6,981 bases of DNA from Bacteroidetes bacterium UBA1952 (GCA_002336725.1 DDEO01000230.1:1342-8322), one strand, 5' to 3'; counted from the stretch's first letter, positions 1-6,297 are shown. Numbers and translations are program-made. The notes: generated by a model from the letters alone, not told the origin.

Positions 1-1
1 A

Positions 2-1324
2 GTGGCCGCCAATATGGATGCTATTAGCCTTAAAAACGGACAAGCCGAAAAAGTAGCCGGCGATGCGCTGGCGTATATCTCGGTGCTCACGGGGGTAATC
101 TTCCTGATTGCCCTGAGTTTTAGCATCAATTTTCCAACCGTTCTGACCGGGCCGGTGGGTCAGTTCATGGAAGCCATTCAGGCAATGACAGCCAAAAACT
201 ACGGACACCGTATCCATCTGGAACGCACCGATGAATATGGCCAAATGGCTGCCGCTTTTAACGAAATGGCCGAGCGCCTGCAACAGTTTGAGAGCAGCAA
301 TCTGGCAAAACTTTTGTTTGAAAAAGCACGCGCCGAAGCCGTTATCAACAGCCTTAAAGATGCCGGTATCGGATTGGATATGGAAGGGCGTATCTTGTTT
401 GCCAATGCACAGGCCCTGCAACTGCTTCACCTGAAGCCGGAAGACGTAATCGGCAAACCGGCTACAGAAATCAGCTCGCGCAACGATTTATTCCGCTTTC
501 TGATGCAGCACGACAGCCCCGCACCGTTTAAGATTGTCGTGAATGGAAAGGAAAATTATTTTGTTAAAGAAACTGTTGAAGTAGCACAGGAACCGCAACA
601 AAGTCAGGTTTTCCTCATCCGCAACATTACCTCTTTTAAAGAACTGGATGTCGCAAAAACCCATTTTATAGCCACGATTTCGCATGAGCTGAAAACGCCG
701 CTGGCGGCTTCGGATTTCAGCCTGAAGCTCTTGCAGGATGTACGCACCGGCGTGTTGAATCCGGAGCAGGAAGAATTGCTGCGCAATATTAAAGACGATC
801 ATCAGCGAATGCTCAAGATCCTCAGCGAATTGCTCAATATGTCGCAGGTAGAAACCGGGCGTATGGAGCTGCGACGGCAAAAAGTAGCGCCCGTTCGCAT
901 GGTAGAAAGTGCGCTGGAAACGGTGGCAGCCATGGCCCGCGAAAACGGTGTGCGGCTGGAGGTGCAGGCCGCCGAAAACCTGCCGGAAATGGTAGTAGAT
1001 GCCGATAAAACGACTTGGGTGCTCAACAATTTTCTCACCAATGCAATCAAATATTCAGGGGTTGGCAACCGCGTGGAAGTACGGGTGCAACAGGCGGCTG
1101 CCTGGATTCATTTTTCGGTCAAAGACAGCGGGCCGGGCATTGCCCAAGAGCATCAGGCGCATCTTTTCGACCGCTTTTATCAGGCACCGGGTGCACGGCT
1201 CAAAGGCTCTGGGCTGGGATTGGCCATTTCCAAAGATTTTATTGAAGCACAAGGAGGACAGATCGGAGTAGAAAGCGCATTAGGGCAAGGCGCAACGTTT
1301 TATTTTACGCTGCCGCTGGCATAA
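2..1324 (+). CDS. Membrane sensor histidine kinase (HAMP-PAS-HisKA-HATPase), 5' partial
   Basis: This is the C-terminal 440 residues of a two-component sensor kinase that autophosphorylates on histidine and passes the phosphate to a response regulator not seen here. In order: one membrane helix (about residues 23-45); a HAMP linker (about 46-98, with DEYGQMAAAFNEMAERL); a PAS domain (about 108-215); a HisKA domain with phospho-acceptor His228 in ISHELKTP; and a HATPase domain with N box NNFLTNAIKY (342-351), G1 DSGPG (375-379), F box FDRFY (389-393) and G2 GSGLGL (402-407). All catalytic motifs look intact. The GTG at base 2 is probably not the start: Bacteroidota kinases of this KinB/NtrY-like layout usually carry an earlier membrane helix and a periplasmic sensor region, so the gene most likely begins left of the window. 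The stimulus is unknown. It is separated by 164 bp from the mla operon, and nothing shows that it regulates it. Confidence 0.93.
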   Translation: MAANMDAISLKNGQAEKVAGDALAYISVLTGVIFLIALSFSINFPTVLTGPVGQFMEAIQAMTAKNYGHRIHLERTDEYGQMAAAFNEMAERLQQFESSNLAKLLFEKARAEAVINSLKDAGIGLDMEGRILFANAQALQLLHLKPEDVIGKPATEISSRNDLFRFLMQHDSPAPFKIVVNGKENYFVKETVEVAQEPQQSQVFLIRNITSFKELDVAKTHFIATISHELKTPLAASDFSLKLLQDVRTGVLNPEQEELLRNIKDDHQRMLKILSELLNMSQVETGRMELRRQKVAPVRMVESALETVAAMARENGVRLEVQAAENLPEMVVDADKTTWVLNNFLTNAIKYSGVGNRVEVRVQQAAAWIHFSVKDSGPGIAQEHQAHLFDRFYQAPGARLKGSGLGLAISKDFIEAQGGQIGVESALGQGATFYFTLPLA

Positions 1325-1488
1325 GACAACAGGCCCGAAACGGATCGTTTTCCGGAAATGTGAGCGTGCAGGGCAAAAACCCATCGGAAACCCCGCGCCG
1401 ATATCCTGTTTTGCCGGTTGGCACGGTTCTATAACAGCGCCATAAAAACACCCGACGCAAACGCGTTTTTCCCGACCTTCGGTTCTTT
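1325..1488. other. Intergenic gap between kinase and mlaE
   Basis: This 164-bp gap holds no credible ORF on either strand. It contains one TTTCCGGAAA palindrome (1349-1358) just after the kinase stop and an unrelated 10-bp palindrome AAACGCGTTT (1459-1468) about 20 bp before the mlaE start. I see no GC-rich hairpin followed by a T run, so there is no clear terminator for the kinase gene. I also see no convincing TAnnTTTG-type promoter for mlaE. Whether mlaE is transcribed by readthrough or from its own promoter cannot be decided from the sequence. Confidence 0.5.
1349..1358. repeat. TTTCCGGAAA palindrome, intergenic copy after kinase gene
   Basis: A full 10-bp palindrome (core TTCCGGAA at 1350-1357) lies about 25 bp past the kinase stop codon. 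It is one of three intergenic members of the family of 12 copies in this window. It is too short to act as a terminator hairpin alone and has no T run after it. Confidence 0.85.
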
Positions 1489-2271
1489 ATGTCGCAAACT
1501 ATGACTGGCCCTCCCTTTTGGGAAAAACCCTTGCTTGCCATTGCCGAGCAGGTGCGGTTTCTGGGCGCTTTTTTCCGGAATTTATTTCGCCCCGGCTTCG
1601 AGTGGGGCGAATTTGTTCGCCAATGTTATCTCATTGGGTATAAGTCGCTGGGCCTTTGCGGCATCACCGGCTTTATCCTCGGCTTCGTCCTGACACTGCA
1701 AAGCGAGCCTACCATGAAAGAATTTGGTGCGCAGAGCTTTGTGCCGAGCATGGTGGCGATCTCTGTCATCCGCGAAATTGGCCCGGTGATCATCGCACTT
1801 ATCTGCGCGGGCAAAGTGGCCTCTTCGATTGGTGCCGAGCTGGGTTCGATGAAGGTAACCGAGCAGATTGACGCAATGGAAGTATCGGGCGCTTCGCCGA
1901 TGCAGTATCTCGTCGTAACCCGCATCCTGGCCTGCACCATCATGCTGCCCATCCTGACGCTTATTGCCGATGCGCTGGCGCTGCTCGGCGGCTGGGTGGC
2001 CTCCAATATTTCCAATAAAGTGGCTCTGGTTGTTTATTTCAACAAGTCGTTTAGCTCGCTGGATTTCTCGGACCTGATACCGGCAGTTATTAAAACCATC
2101 TTTTTTGGCTTCGCTATTGGATTTGTAGGCTCTTACAAAGGATATAATTCTGACAGAGGAACGGAGAGCGTGGGCGTGGCGGCCAACAGCGCCGTTGTGA
2201 GCGCCTCGCTCTGGGTGATCGTTCTGGATGCTATTGCCGTGCAACTAACCAGTGTTTTTGCATATTCCTAA
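1489..2271 (+). CDS. mlaE: MlaE/YrbE-type ABC lipid transporter permease
   Basis: This is the integral membrane subunit of an Mla-type (MCE) ABC transporter, which moves phospholipids between the inner membrane and the periplasmic carrier. The product is 260 residues, the same size as E. coli MlaE. The family hallmark is plain at about residues 94-134: VIREIGPVIIALICAGKVAS, followed by a GAELGSMKVTEQIDAMEVSG-like coupling segment. A second conserved block, GTESVGVAANSAVVSASLWV, lies at 224-243 near the last helix. Hydrophobic segments near 55-70, 88-112, 141-172, 198-214 and 236-257 fit the family's topology. The ATG at 1489 gives the expected length; a second in-frame ATG lies four codons later (1501). 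No Shine-Dalgarno is seen. It is the first gene of the mlaE-mlaF-mlaD cluster. Residues 29-31 (Phe-Arg-Asn) are encoded across a TTCCGGAA copy at 1573. Confidence 0.95.
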   Translation: MSQTMTGPPFWEKPLLAIAEQVRFLGAFFRNLFRPGFEWGEFVRQCYLIGYKSLGLCGITGFILGFVLTLQSEPTMKEFGAQSFVPSMVAISVIREIGPVIIALICAGKVASSIGAELGSMKVTEQIDAMEVSGASPMQYLVVTRILACTIMLPILTLIADALALLGGWVASNISNKVALVVYFNKSFSSLDFSDLIPAVIKTIFFGFAIGFVGSYKGYNSDRGTESVGVAANSAVVSASLWVIVLDAIAVQLTSVFAYS

Positions 2272-2290
2272 AAACATACCTCTGAAACTG

Positions 2291-3121
2291 ATGAAAGCCC
2301 CTATAATTCCTCCTACCGCAAACGACACGCGCCGAACGGAAAAATTTCCGGAAAATCAGCCGGTGTCGGCGGCCCAAAACAACCAGCAGGAAGTGGTGGT
2401 GGATGTCCGGCATCTGGCCAAGTCTTTTGGCAAAAATAAAGTCCTTACCGACCTGACTTACCAACTCTATCGCGGCGAAAACCTAATCGTACTCGGCAAA
2501 TCGGGAACCGGAAAATCGGTGTCTATCAAATGTATGGTAGGGATGTTGCAGCAGGATTCCGGATCGCTGAAGGTCTTTGGCGAAGAAGTGAAGGACCTTG
2601 ATGAAGATGGCCTGCGCGAATTGCGCATCCGCATTGGATTTCTGTTTCAGAGCGGCGCTTTGTATGACTCGATGACGGTGTTTGACAATCTCGCCTTTCC
2701 GCTCACCCGCGTTTTGAAACTGAAAGACGATGCCGAAATCGAGAAACGAGTGAAAGAAGCACTCGAAGGCGTGGGGCTGGCGGATGCTGTAAACAAAATG
2801 CCCTCTGACCTTTCGGGCGGACAACGCAAACGCATTGGCCTGGCCCGCACCCTGATTCTGAAGCCGGAAATCATGCTCTATGACGAACCGACAACCGGCC
2901 TCGACCCGATAACCTCGCGCGAAATCAGCGAATTGATTCGGGAAATGCAGAAGAAATATAATATTTCTTCTATTATCATCACGCATGACATGGAATGCGC
3001 CCGCATAACCGGCGACCGTATTATTGTCATGAAAGCAGGTTCTATCACCGCCGAAGGGCAGTATGACGAACTCGCCAACGCGCCGGACGAATTTGTCCGG
3101 TCTTTCTTCCAACCCGCTTAA
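2291..3121 (+). CDS. mlaF: MlaF-type ABC transporter ATP-binding protein
   Basis: This is the cytoplasmic ATPase that powers the MlaE permease. With the ATG at 2291 the product is 276 residues. All ABC motifs are present: Walker A GKSGTGKS (69-76), Q-loop Gln120 in FLFQSGALYDSM, signature LSGGQRKRIGLARTL (from 174), Walker B IMLYDEP with Asp198-Glu199, D-loop GLDP, and switch His232 in IIITHDM. The FQSGALYDSMTV segment is characteristic of the Mla-type branch. An in-frame GTG at 2252 would overlap mlaE by 20 bp and add 13 residues; the ATG, 19 bp after the mlaE stop, is preferred. The first 34 or so residues look disordered (rich in Pro, Asn, Gln, Thr) and precede the usual ABC start at VVVDVRHLAKSFG. 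That tail contains a TTTCCGGAAA copy read as Phe-Pro-Glu. The tight spacing supports co-transcription with mlaE and mlaD. Confidence 0.95.
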   Translation: MKAPIIPPTANDTRRTEKFPENQPVSAAQNNQQEVVVDVRHLAKSFGKNKVLTDLTYQLYRGENLIVLGKSGTGKSVSIKCMVGMLQQDSGSLKVFGEEVKDLDEDGLRELRIRIGFLFQSGALYDSMTVFDNLAFPLTRVLKLKDDAEIEKRVKEALEGVGLADAVNKMPSDLSGGQRKRIGLARTLILKPEIMLYDEPTTGLDPITSREISELIREMQKKYNISSIIITHDMECARITGDRIIVMKAGSITAEGQYDELANAPDEFVRSFFQPA

Positions 3122-3133
3122 GATTTCTTCAAG

Positions 3134-4126
3134 ATGCAAGCCACAACTACTTCTCAAAAAATACGCATCGGCATTTTTACCCTCGCAGGCCTGTTGCTGT
3201 TCGGCGTTGGGATTTTCTTTATCGGAAGTTCCAAAAGCCTTTTCACCAAGACCTTCAACGTCTATGGAACTTTTAACAACGTGGGCGGCCTGCAGGTGGG
3301 CAACAACGTGCGCTTTGCCGGCATCACGGCGGGCGCTATCGAAAAAATTACGGTTATCAATGATACTACGGTGCGCGTAGATATGCGTATCCAGACAAAA
3401 TATCAGCAGTATATCAAAACCGACGCAACGGCGACTATCGGCTCCGATGGACTTATGGGCGACAAGCTCGTTACCATTGCGCCGGGCGCTCAAAGCCGCA
3501 CTCCGCTCAAAGACGGACAGCGTATTGGCACCGTAAACCCAACCGATTATGACAAGGTCATTGCCAAGTTTACCGCCGTAGCCGATAATGCCAATGTCAT
3601 CACGGCAACGCTGGCCGATATTGCCACCGAAATTCGCAGCGGCAAGGGAACCATTGGCCGCCTGATGTATAACGATGAACTTGCCGTGCAGATTGAAGGC
3701 ACGATGGCCAATGCCAATCGCATGAGTGCTTCGTTTGCCGACCTGGGTTCGCAGGTGCGTTCCGGAAAAGGCTCTATCGGACAACTGATTTATACCAACA
3801 AACTGTCCAACAGCCTCGACAGCGCCGCGATATCGGCCAATCGCGCTATGACCTCGGCAGACGATGCGGTTAAAAATATTAATCAGGCTGCCTTCAACTT
3901 CAGCGAGAACATGAAGGCGCTCCAGGGGAATGTGCTTTTCCGGAGTTATTTCCGGCAAAAGCAAGCCTCCGAAGGGGCCAACGCCATCGTCCTTGATAAG
4001 GATGCCGTTATCGAAAGCACTACCAATCAGAGCGATCTCACCGAGGCAGAACTGAGCGAGATGCGCAAAGCCGCCGAGGCCGAGCTGGAGAAAAAGAAGA
4101 ATACACAGCGCACCAAAAAGCGATAA
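3134..4126 (+). CDS. mlaD: MCE-domain protein, MlaD-like lipid transporter subunit
   Basis: This is the periplasmic substrate-binding subunit of the Mla-type transporter; MCE domains assemble into rings that form a hydrophobic lipid channel. The product is 330 residues, longer than E. coli MlaD (about 180). It has a short cytoplasmic start, one membrane anchor (about 10-31), a single MCE domain (about 38-118, with VGGLQVGNNVRFAGITAGAIEKI at 50-72 shown here only by its core GLQVGNNVRFAGI), then a long C-terminal region. That region contains a 41-residue internal repeat with cores IRSGKGTIGRLMYNDEL (167-183) and VRSGKGSIGQLIYTNKL (208-224), a motif I recognise from other MCE proteins of this phylum. 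After it comes NMKALQGNVLFRSYFR (259-274) and a Glu/Lys/Ala-rich tail (303-330), probably a charged helix. The start lies 12 bp after mlaF. A TTCCGGAA copy at 3760 sits inside repeat 2. The gene symbol follows family position only. Confidence 0.92.
   Translation: MQATTTSQKIRIGIFTLAGLLLFGVGIFFIGSSKSLFTKTFNVYGTFNNVGGLQVGNNVRFAGITAGAIEKITVINDTTVRVDMRIQTKYQQYIKTDATATIGSDGLMGDKLVTIAPGAQSRTPLKDGQRIGTVNPTDYDKVIAKFTAVADNANVITATLADIATEIRSGKGTIGRLMYNDELAVQIEGTMANANRMSASFADLGSQVRSGKGSIGQLIYTNKLSNSLDSAAISANRAMTSADDAVKNINQAAFNFSENMKALQGNVLFRSYFRQKQASEGANAIVLDKDAVIESTTNQSDLTEAELSEMRKAAEAELEKKKNTQRTKKR
3587..3832 (+). repeat. Tandem 41-codon repeat inside mlaD
   Basis: Two adjacent 41-residue units (residues 152-192 and 193-233) align without gaps: each opens with NAN, followed by AD(I/L), a basic (I/V)RSGKG(T/S)IG core, then (L)(M/I)Y and a (D/K)L end. 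A decayed third unit starts at residue 234 (SAN-R) in the same phase but loses the RSGKG core. The match is at protein level; the DNA copies have diverged, so this is an old duplication rather than a recent slippage event. Confidence 0.75.
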
Positions 4127-4136
4127 AGGATTTTAT

Positions 4137-4144
4137 TTCCGGAA
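4137..4144. repeat. TTCCGGAA palindrome between mlaD stop and terminator
   Basis: This 8-bp copy begins 11 bp after the mlaD stop codon and 13 bp before the terminator stem. It is separate from that stem and not needed for it. It is the second of three intergenic family members. Confidence 0.85.
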
Positions 4145-4156
4145 GATAGCTTGTAT

Positions 4157-4203
4157 AAACACCACCCGCCGGGCTTCAGAAACCGGACGGGTGGTGTTTT
4201 TTT
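4157..4203 (+). terminator. Intrinsic terminator of the mla operon
   Basis: AAACACCACCCG (4157-4168) pairs perfectly with CGGGTGGTGTTT (4188-4199). The stem continues as CCGG/CCGG (4169-4172 with 4183-4186) around a bulged A at 4187, closing a 10-nt loop. Seven T residues (4197-4203) follow on the plus strand, the standard Rho-independent form. It lies between the convergent genes mlaD and mtaB. On the minus strand the tail is only a short T run (TTTATA), so it may also stop mtaB transcription, but less strongly. Confidence 0.9.
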
Positions 4204-4232
4204 ACGGGCCGCCTTTTTGGTAGGCATTGCTC

Positions 4233-5510
4233 CTACCCGACCCACCACGGTTCAATCGTGCCGGCTTTGCATTCGTCGTAGAGCGTTTCGGCGGCAATAT
4301 AATTGTCGGTGTAGCCGTGCATCAGGCCGCCTTTGGCAGATTTCTCCCACAAGACGGGTCGTTCTTTTCCGGAAAACTGCTGCCGGAAATCTGTTTGTTT
4401 TTCGAGCGAAAGGATGCGCAGCGCCTTGTTGCGGTCGTGGCGAATATTCACCGGCACCACCGGTTTGATATCCAACGCATCAGTATTGGCGCGCTCCGAG
4501 TAGGTAAAAACGTGCAGGTATGTAACCGGCAGGCTTTGAAGGAAATCGTGTGTTTCCCGGAAATGTGCGTCGGTTTCGGAAGGAAAGCCCACGATTACAT
4601 CTACCCCAATGCCGGCGTGGGGCATCAGGCTTTTAATTCCGGAAATGCGGTCGGCATAGAGTTCGCGCTGATAGCGGCGGCGCATTTTGGCCAGGATAGC
4701 GTTGCTGCCGCTTTGCAGCGGGATATGAAAATGCGGCATAAATCGCCGCGAACCGGCCACAAAGCGAATGATATCGTCGGTGAGCAAATTTGGCTCGATA
4801 GACGAAATCCGATAGCGTTCGATTCCGGAAATTTCGTCGAGTTGCTGAATCAGTTCATAAAAACTTTCTTCGCGCCGCTTGCCGCCGTCGTAGCCCTTAC
4901 CGAAATCACCGAGGTTGATGCCGGTGAGCACAATTTCCTGTGCGCCGCCTGCGGCAATTTCTTTTACCCGCGCCACCACACCGGCGATGCTGTCGCTGCG
5001 GCTGTGTCCGCGTGCCTGCGGAATGGTGCAGAAAGAACAGGTATAATCGCAGCCGTCCTGCACCTTCAGGAAAGTGCGCGTGCGGTCGCCTTCTGAATGG
5101 GCCGCATGGAAGCCTTCTACCGCGTCGATGTCGTTGCAGGCCACCCGCGCCGCGCCTTTGGAGAGCGTGCGCAAATGGGCCGAAAGCTGAAATTTCTCTG
5201 CCGCGCCGAGCACCAGATCCACGCCCGGAATTTCGATAATTTCTTTTGGTTTCAACTGGGCATAGCAGCCCGTAACCACCACGAGTGCTTCGGGGGCGCG
5301 GCGCTGAATGCGGCGCACCAGCATCCGGCATTCCTTGTCGGCATTTTCGGTAACCGAGCAGGTATTGAGTACATACACATCGGCGGCCTCGTCGAAAGCC
5401 TTTCGGGGAAAGCCCTGCGCCTCGAGCTGACGGCTGAGGGCCGAGGTTTCCGAAAAATTCAACTTACATCCCAGGGTATGGAAGGCCACCGACGGCAATA
5501 CTTCGTTCAT
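4233..5510 (-). CDS. mtaB: tRNA (t6A37-C2) methylthiotransferase MtaB
   Basis: This is a radical-SAM enzyme that adds a methylthio group to N6-threonylcarbamoyladenosine at position 37 of tRNAs reading ANN codons, giving ms2t6A. The product is 425 residues, normal for the family. The N-terminal UPF0004/MTTase domain supplies three cluster cysteines: Cys15 (TLGCKLN), Cys51 (NTCSVT) and Cys82 (TGCYAQ). The radical-SAM motif Cys154-x3-Cys158-x2-Cys161 follows in DGCDYTCSFCTIPQARG. Later family blocks include SSIEPNLLTD (237-246), FHIPLQSGSN (261-270) and GVDVIVGFPSETD (302-314). A C-terminal TRAM-like region spans roughly 365-425. TLGCKLN and NTCSVT favour MtaB over MiaB or RimO. The start ATG (5508-5510) is at the family-typical N terminus and lacks a Shine-Dalgarno. 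Three TTCCGGAA copies lie inside, all read in the Ser-Gly frame. It converges on mlaD and diverges from the lipoprotein gene. Confidence 0.95.
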   Translation of the reverse strand: MNEVLPSVAFHTLGCKLNFSETSALSRQLEAQGFPRKAFDEAADVYVLNTCSVTENADKECRMLVRRIQRRAPEALVVVTGCYAQLKPKEIIEIPGVDLVLGAAEKFQLSAHLRTLSKGAARVACNDIDAVEGFHAAHSEGDRTRTFLKVQDGCDYTCSFCTIPQARGHSRSDSIAGVVARVKEIAAGGAQEIVLTGINLGDFGKGYDGGKRREESFYELIQQLDEISGIERYRISSIEPNLLTDDIIRFVAGSRRFMPHFHIPLQSGSNAILAKMRRRYQRELYADRISGIKSLMPHAGIGVDVIVGFPSETDAHFRETHDFLQSLPVTYLHVFTYSERANTDALDIKPVVPVNIRHDRNKALRILSLEKQTDFRQQFSGKERPVLWEKSAKGGLMHGYTDNYIAAETLYDECKAGTIEPWWVG

Positions 5511-5517
5511 CGCGGCG

Positions 5518-5525
5518 CAAAATTA
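5518..5525 (-). promoter_or_regulatory. Putative Bacteroidota -7 element of mtaB (TAATTTTG)
   Basis: Read on the minus strand, TAATTTTG fits the Bacteroidota -7 consensus TAnnTTTG exactly and ends 7 bp before the mtaB ATG. No good TTTG -33 element is seen at the usual 19-21 bp upstream. If it is used, the transcript would have almost no leader. A chance match is possible in an AT-rich stretch. Confidence 0.4.
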
Positions 5526-5610
5526 CGCCTTCAGAACACTTTCGCTCCGGTTGAGCTACCCGAAAAAGGGTATTTTGTCATTTGTTTTCGTTTCTATTCA
5601 AAAAGGCCAT

Positions 5611-5618
5611 TAGCTTTA
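5611..5618 (+). promoter_or_regulatory. Putative -7 element of the lipoprotein gene (TAGCTTTA)
   Basis: TAGCTTTA matches TAnnTTTG except at the last base and lies 24 bp before the ATG at 5643. A weak TTTC (5586-5589) is 21 bp upstream, near the usual -33 position. The 132-bp gap 5511-5642 between divergent genes must hold promoters for both, which makes the site plausible, but the match is imperfect. Confidence 0.3.
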
Positions 5619-5642
5619 CACCCTCAAACACATATTCTTTAT

Positions 5643-6233
5643 ATGAAAAAAACCATCCACACCCTGTTTTTTGCGTTGGCAACGCTGTCGCTGGCGAGCT
5701 GCGGCAAAGACAAAATCGACAAGCTCACCAATCTGGCCGACATCACTTTTACGCAGCCCTACAGCACAGAGGTGCAACTGCCGGCTACTTCTACCATCGC
5801 CGATTCGCTGGCACCGGTTCCGGTTCCGGGCGGCAGTGCGGCCTTGCCGGAATTTTATTTCACCTTTCCTACGGATATAGCAAAAATATTGCAGGACAAT
5901 AACACCAATACGGACAAGCTGGTGGCCGTCAGGCTGGATGCTTTCTCAATGGTTCCGCTGCTGCCTGCGGGGCAAAACCTGGATTTCATCAACAGCGCAG
6001 AGCTGAAACTTTCTGCCCCTGGCCTGCCCGAGATATCGGTGGCCCGCAAATCGCCTTTTCCCAAAGGGCTGAGCAGTGTTCCGCTGGATGCGAGTGGCGA
6101 CAACCTGAAGGATTATTTCCTGAAAGACTCGCTGACCATCCGCGTAACAGCCAATGTCAATGCGATTCCGCCGGCGGGTACGCAAATTCGCTTCGACCAG
6201 AAATACAAGATTACGGCCAACCCGCTGAAATAG
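5643..6233 (+). CDS. Hypothetical lipoprotein, family not recognised
   Basis: This is a 196-residue secreted protein. The N terminus MKKTIHTLFFALATLSLASC is a lipoprotein signal peptide: a Lys pair, a hydrophobic core and a lipobox with Cys20 as the predicted lipidated residue. The next residues, Gly-Lys-Asp-Lys, carry charge close to the Cys, as in Bacteroidota lipoproteins sent to the outer membrane, though the signal is not certain. The mature part has no motif I can assign. It is rich in Pro, Leu, Asp and Ser with alternating hydrophobics, suggesting a small beta-rich domain (for example SAELKLSAPGLPEISV and SLTIRVTANVNAIPP), and it has no Cys besides Cys20. The reading frame stays open upstream to 5097, but that part overlaps mtaB antisense; the ATG at 5643 starts the signal peptide and is the evident start. 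It is transcribed alone, divergent from mtaB and convergent with purM. Confidence 0.85.
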   Translation: MKKTIHTLFFALATLSLASCGKDKIDKLTNLADITFTQPYSTEVQLPATSTIADSLAPVPVPGGSAALPEFYFTFPTDIAKILQDNNTNTDKLVAVRLDAFSMVPLLPAGQNLDFINSAELKLSAPGLPEISVARKSPFPKGLSSVPLDASGDNLKDYFLKDSLTIRVTANVNAIPPAGTQIRFDQKYKITANPLK

Positions 6234-6249
6234 CAGCGCGGTACAAACC

Positions 6250-6285
6250 AAAAAACACCTGTCAGAATCCTGACAGGTGTTTTTT
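6250..6285. terminator. Bidirectional intrinsic terminator between lipoprotein gene and purM
   Basis: AAAAAACACCTGTCAG (6250-6265) pairs perfectly with CTGACAGGTGTTTTTT (6270-6285) around an AATC loop. The 10-bp core CACCTGTCAG is flanked by an A run on the left and a T run on the right, so each strand reads a stem followed by six T residues. It sits between the convergent lipoprotein gene (stop at 6233) and purM (stop at 6311) and should terminate both. Confidence 0.92.
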
Positions 6286-6287
6286 GT

Positions 6288-6297
6288 TTTCCGGAAA
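6288..6297. repeat. TTTCCGGAAA palindrome, intergenic copy downstream of purM
   Basis: A full 10-bp palindrome (core 6289-6296) lies between the symmetric terminator and the purM stop codon, 13 bp beyond that stop in the purM direction. It is the third intergenic family member. Confidence 0.85.

Noticed and set aside
2..4. GTG at base 2 as the true start of the kinase
   Set aside because: It lies at the window edge, and the visible protein starts just before its second-type membrane helix and HAMP domain, lacking the usual sensor region. The gene is more likely cut.
1459..1468. AAACGCGTTT palindrome upstream of mlaE as an operator
   Set aside because: There is a single copy, no second site and no known matching regulator. 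One 10-bp palindrome in an intergenic gap is not enough to call an operator.
1582..2244. 220-codon minus-strand ORF opposite mlaE
   Set aside because: It is rich in His, Arg, Ala and Asp, with no domain, and lies fully inside a well-supported permease gene.
2252..2290. GTG at 2252 as the mlaF start
   Set aside because: It would overlap the end of mlaE by 20 bp and add 13 residues with no family support, while an ATG follows at 2291.
2483..3964. 493-codon minus-strand ORF across mlaF and mlaD
   Set aside because: It is antisense to two genes with complete family motifs, spans their junction, and its product is rich in His, Arg and Gly without any recognisable domain. It is a shadow caused by codon bias.
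4227..5096. 289-codon plus-strand ORF opposite mtaB
   Set aside because: The minus strand carries all MtaB cysteine and radical-SAM motifs; the plus-strand product shows no domain and has a typical antisense composition.
5097..5642. Upstream extension of the lipoprotein reading frame
   Set aside because: It mostly overlaps mtaB antisense and would bury the signal peptide and lipobox in the middle of the protein. The start at 5643 is far better.
5816..5832. GGTTCCGGTTCCGGG direct repeat in the lipoprotein gene
   Set aside because: It encodes a short Pro-Val-Pro-Val-Pro run and is only about two 6-bp units; a low-complexity protein segment explains it. It is not an exact member of the TTCCGGAA family.
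4831..6288. Absence of exact palindrome copies as a sign of horizontally acquired DNA
   Set aside because: At about one copy per 580 bp, a gap of this length is expected by chance fairly often, and mtaB, on both sides of the gap edge, is an ordinary housekeeping gene.
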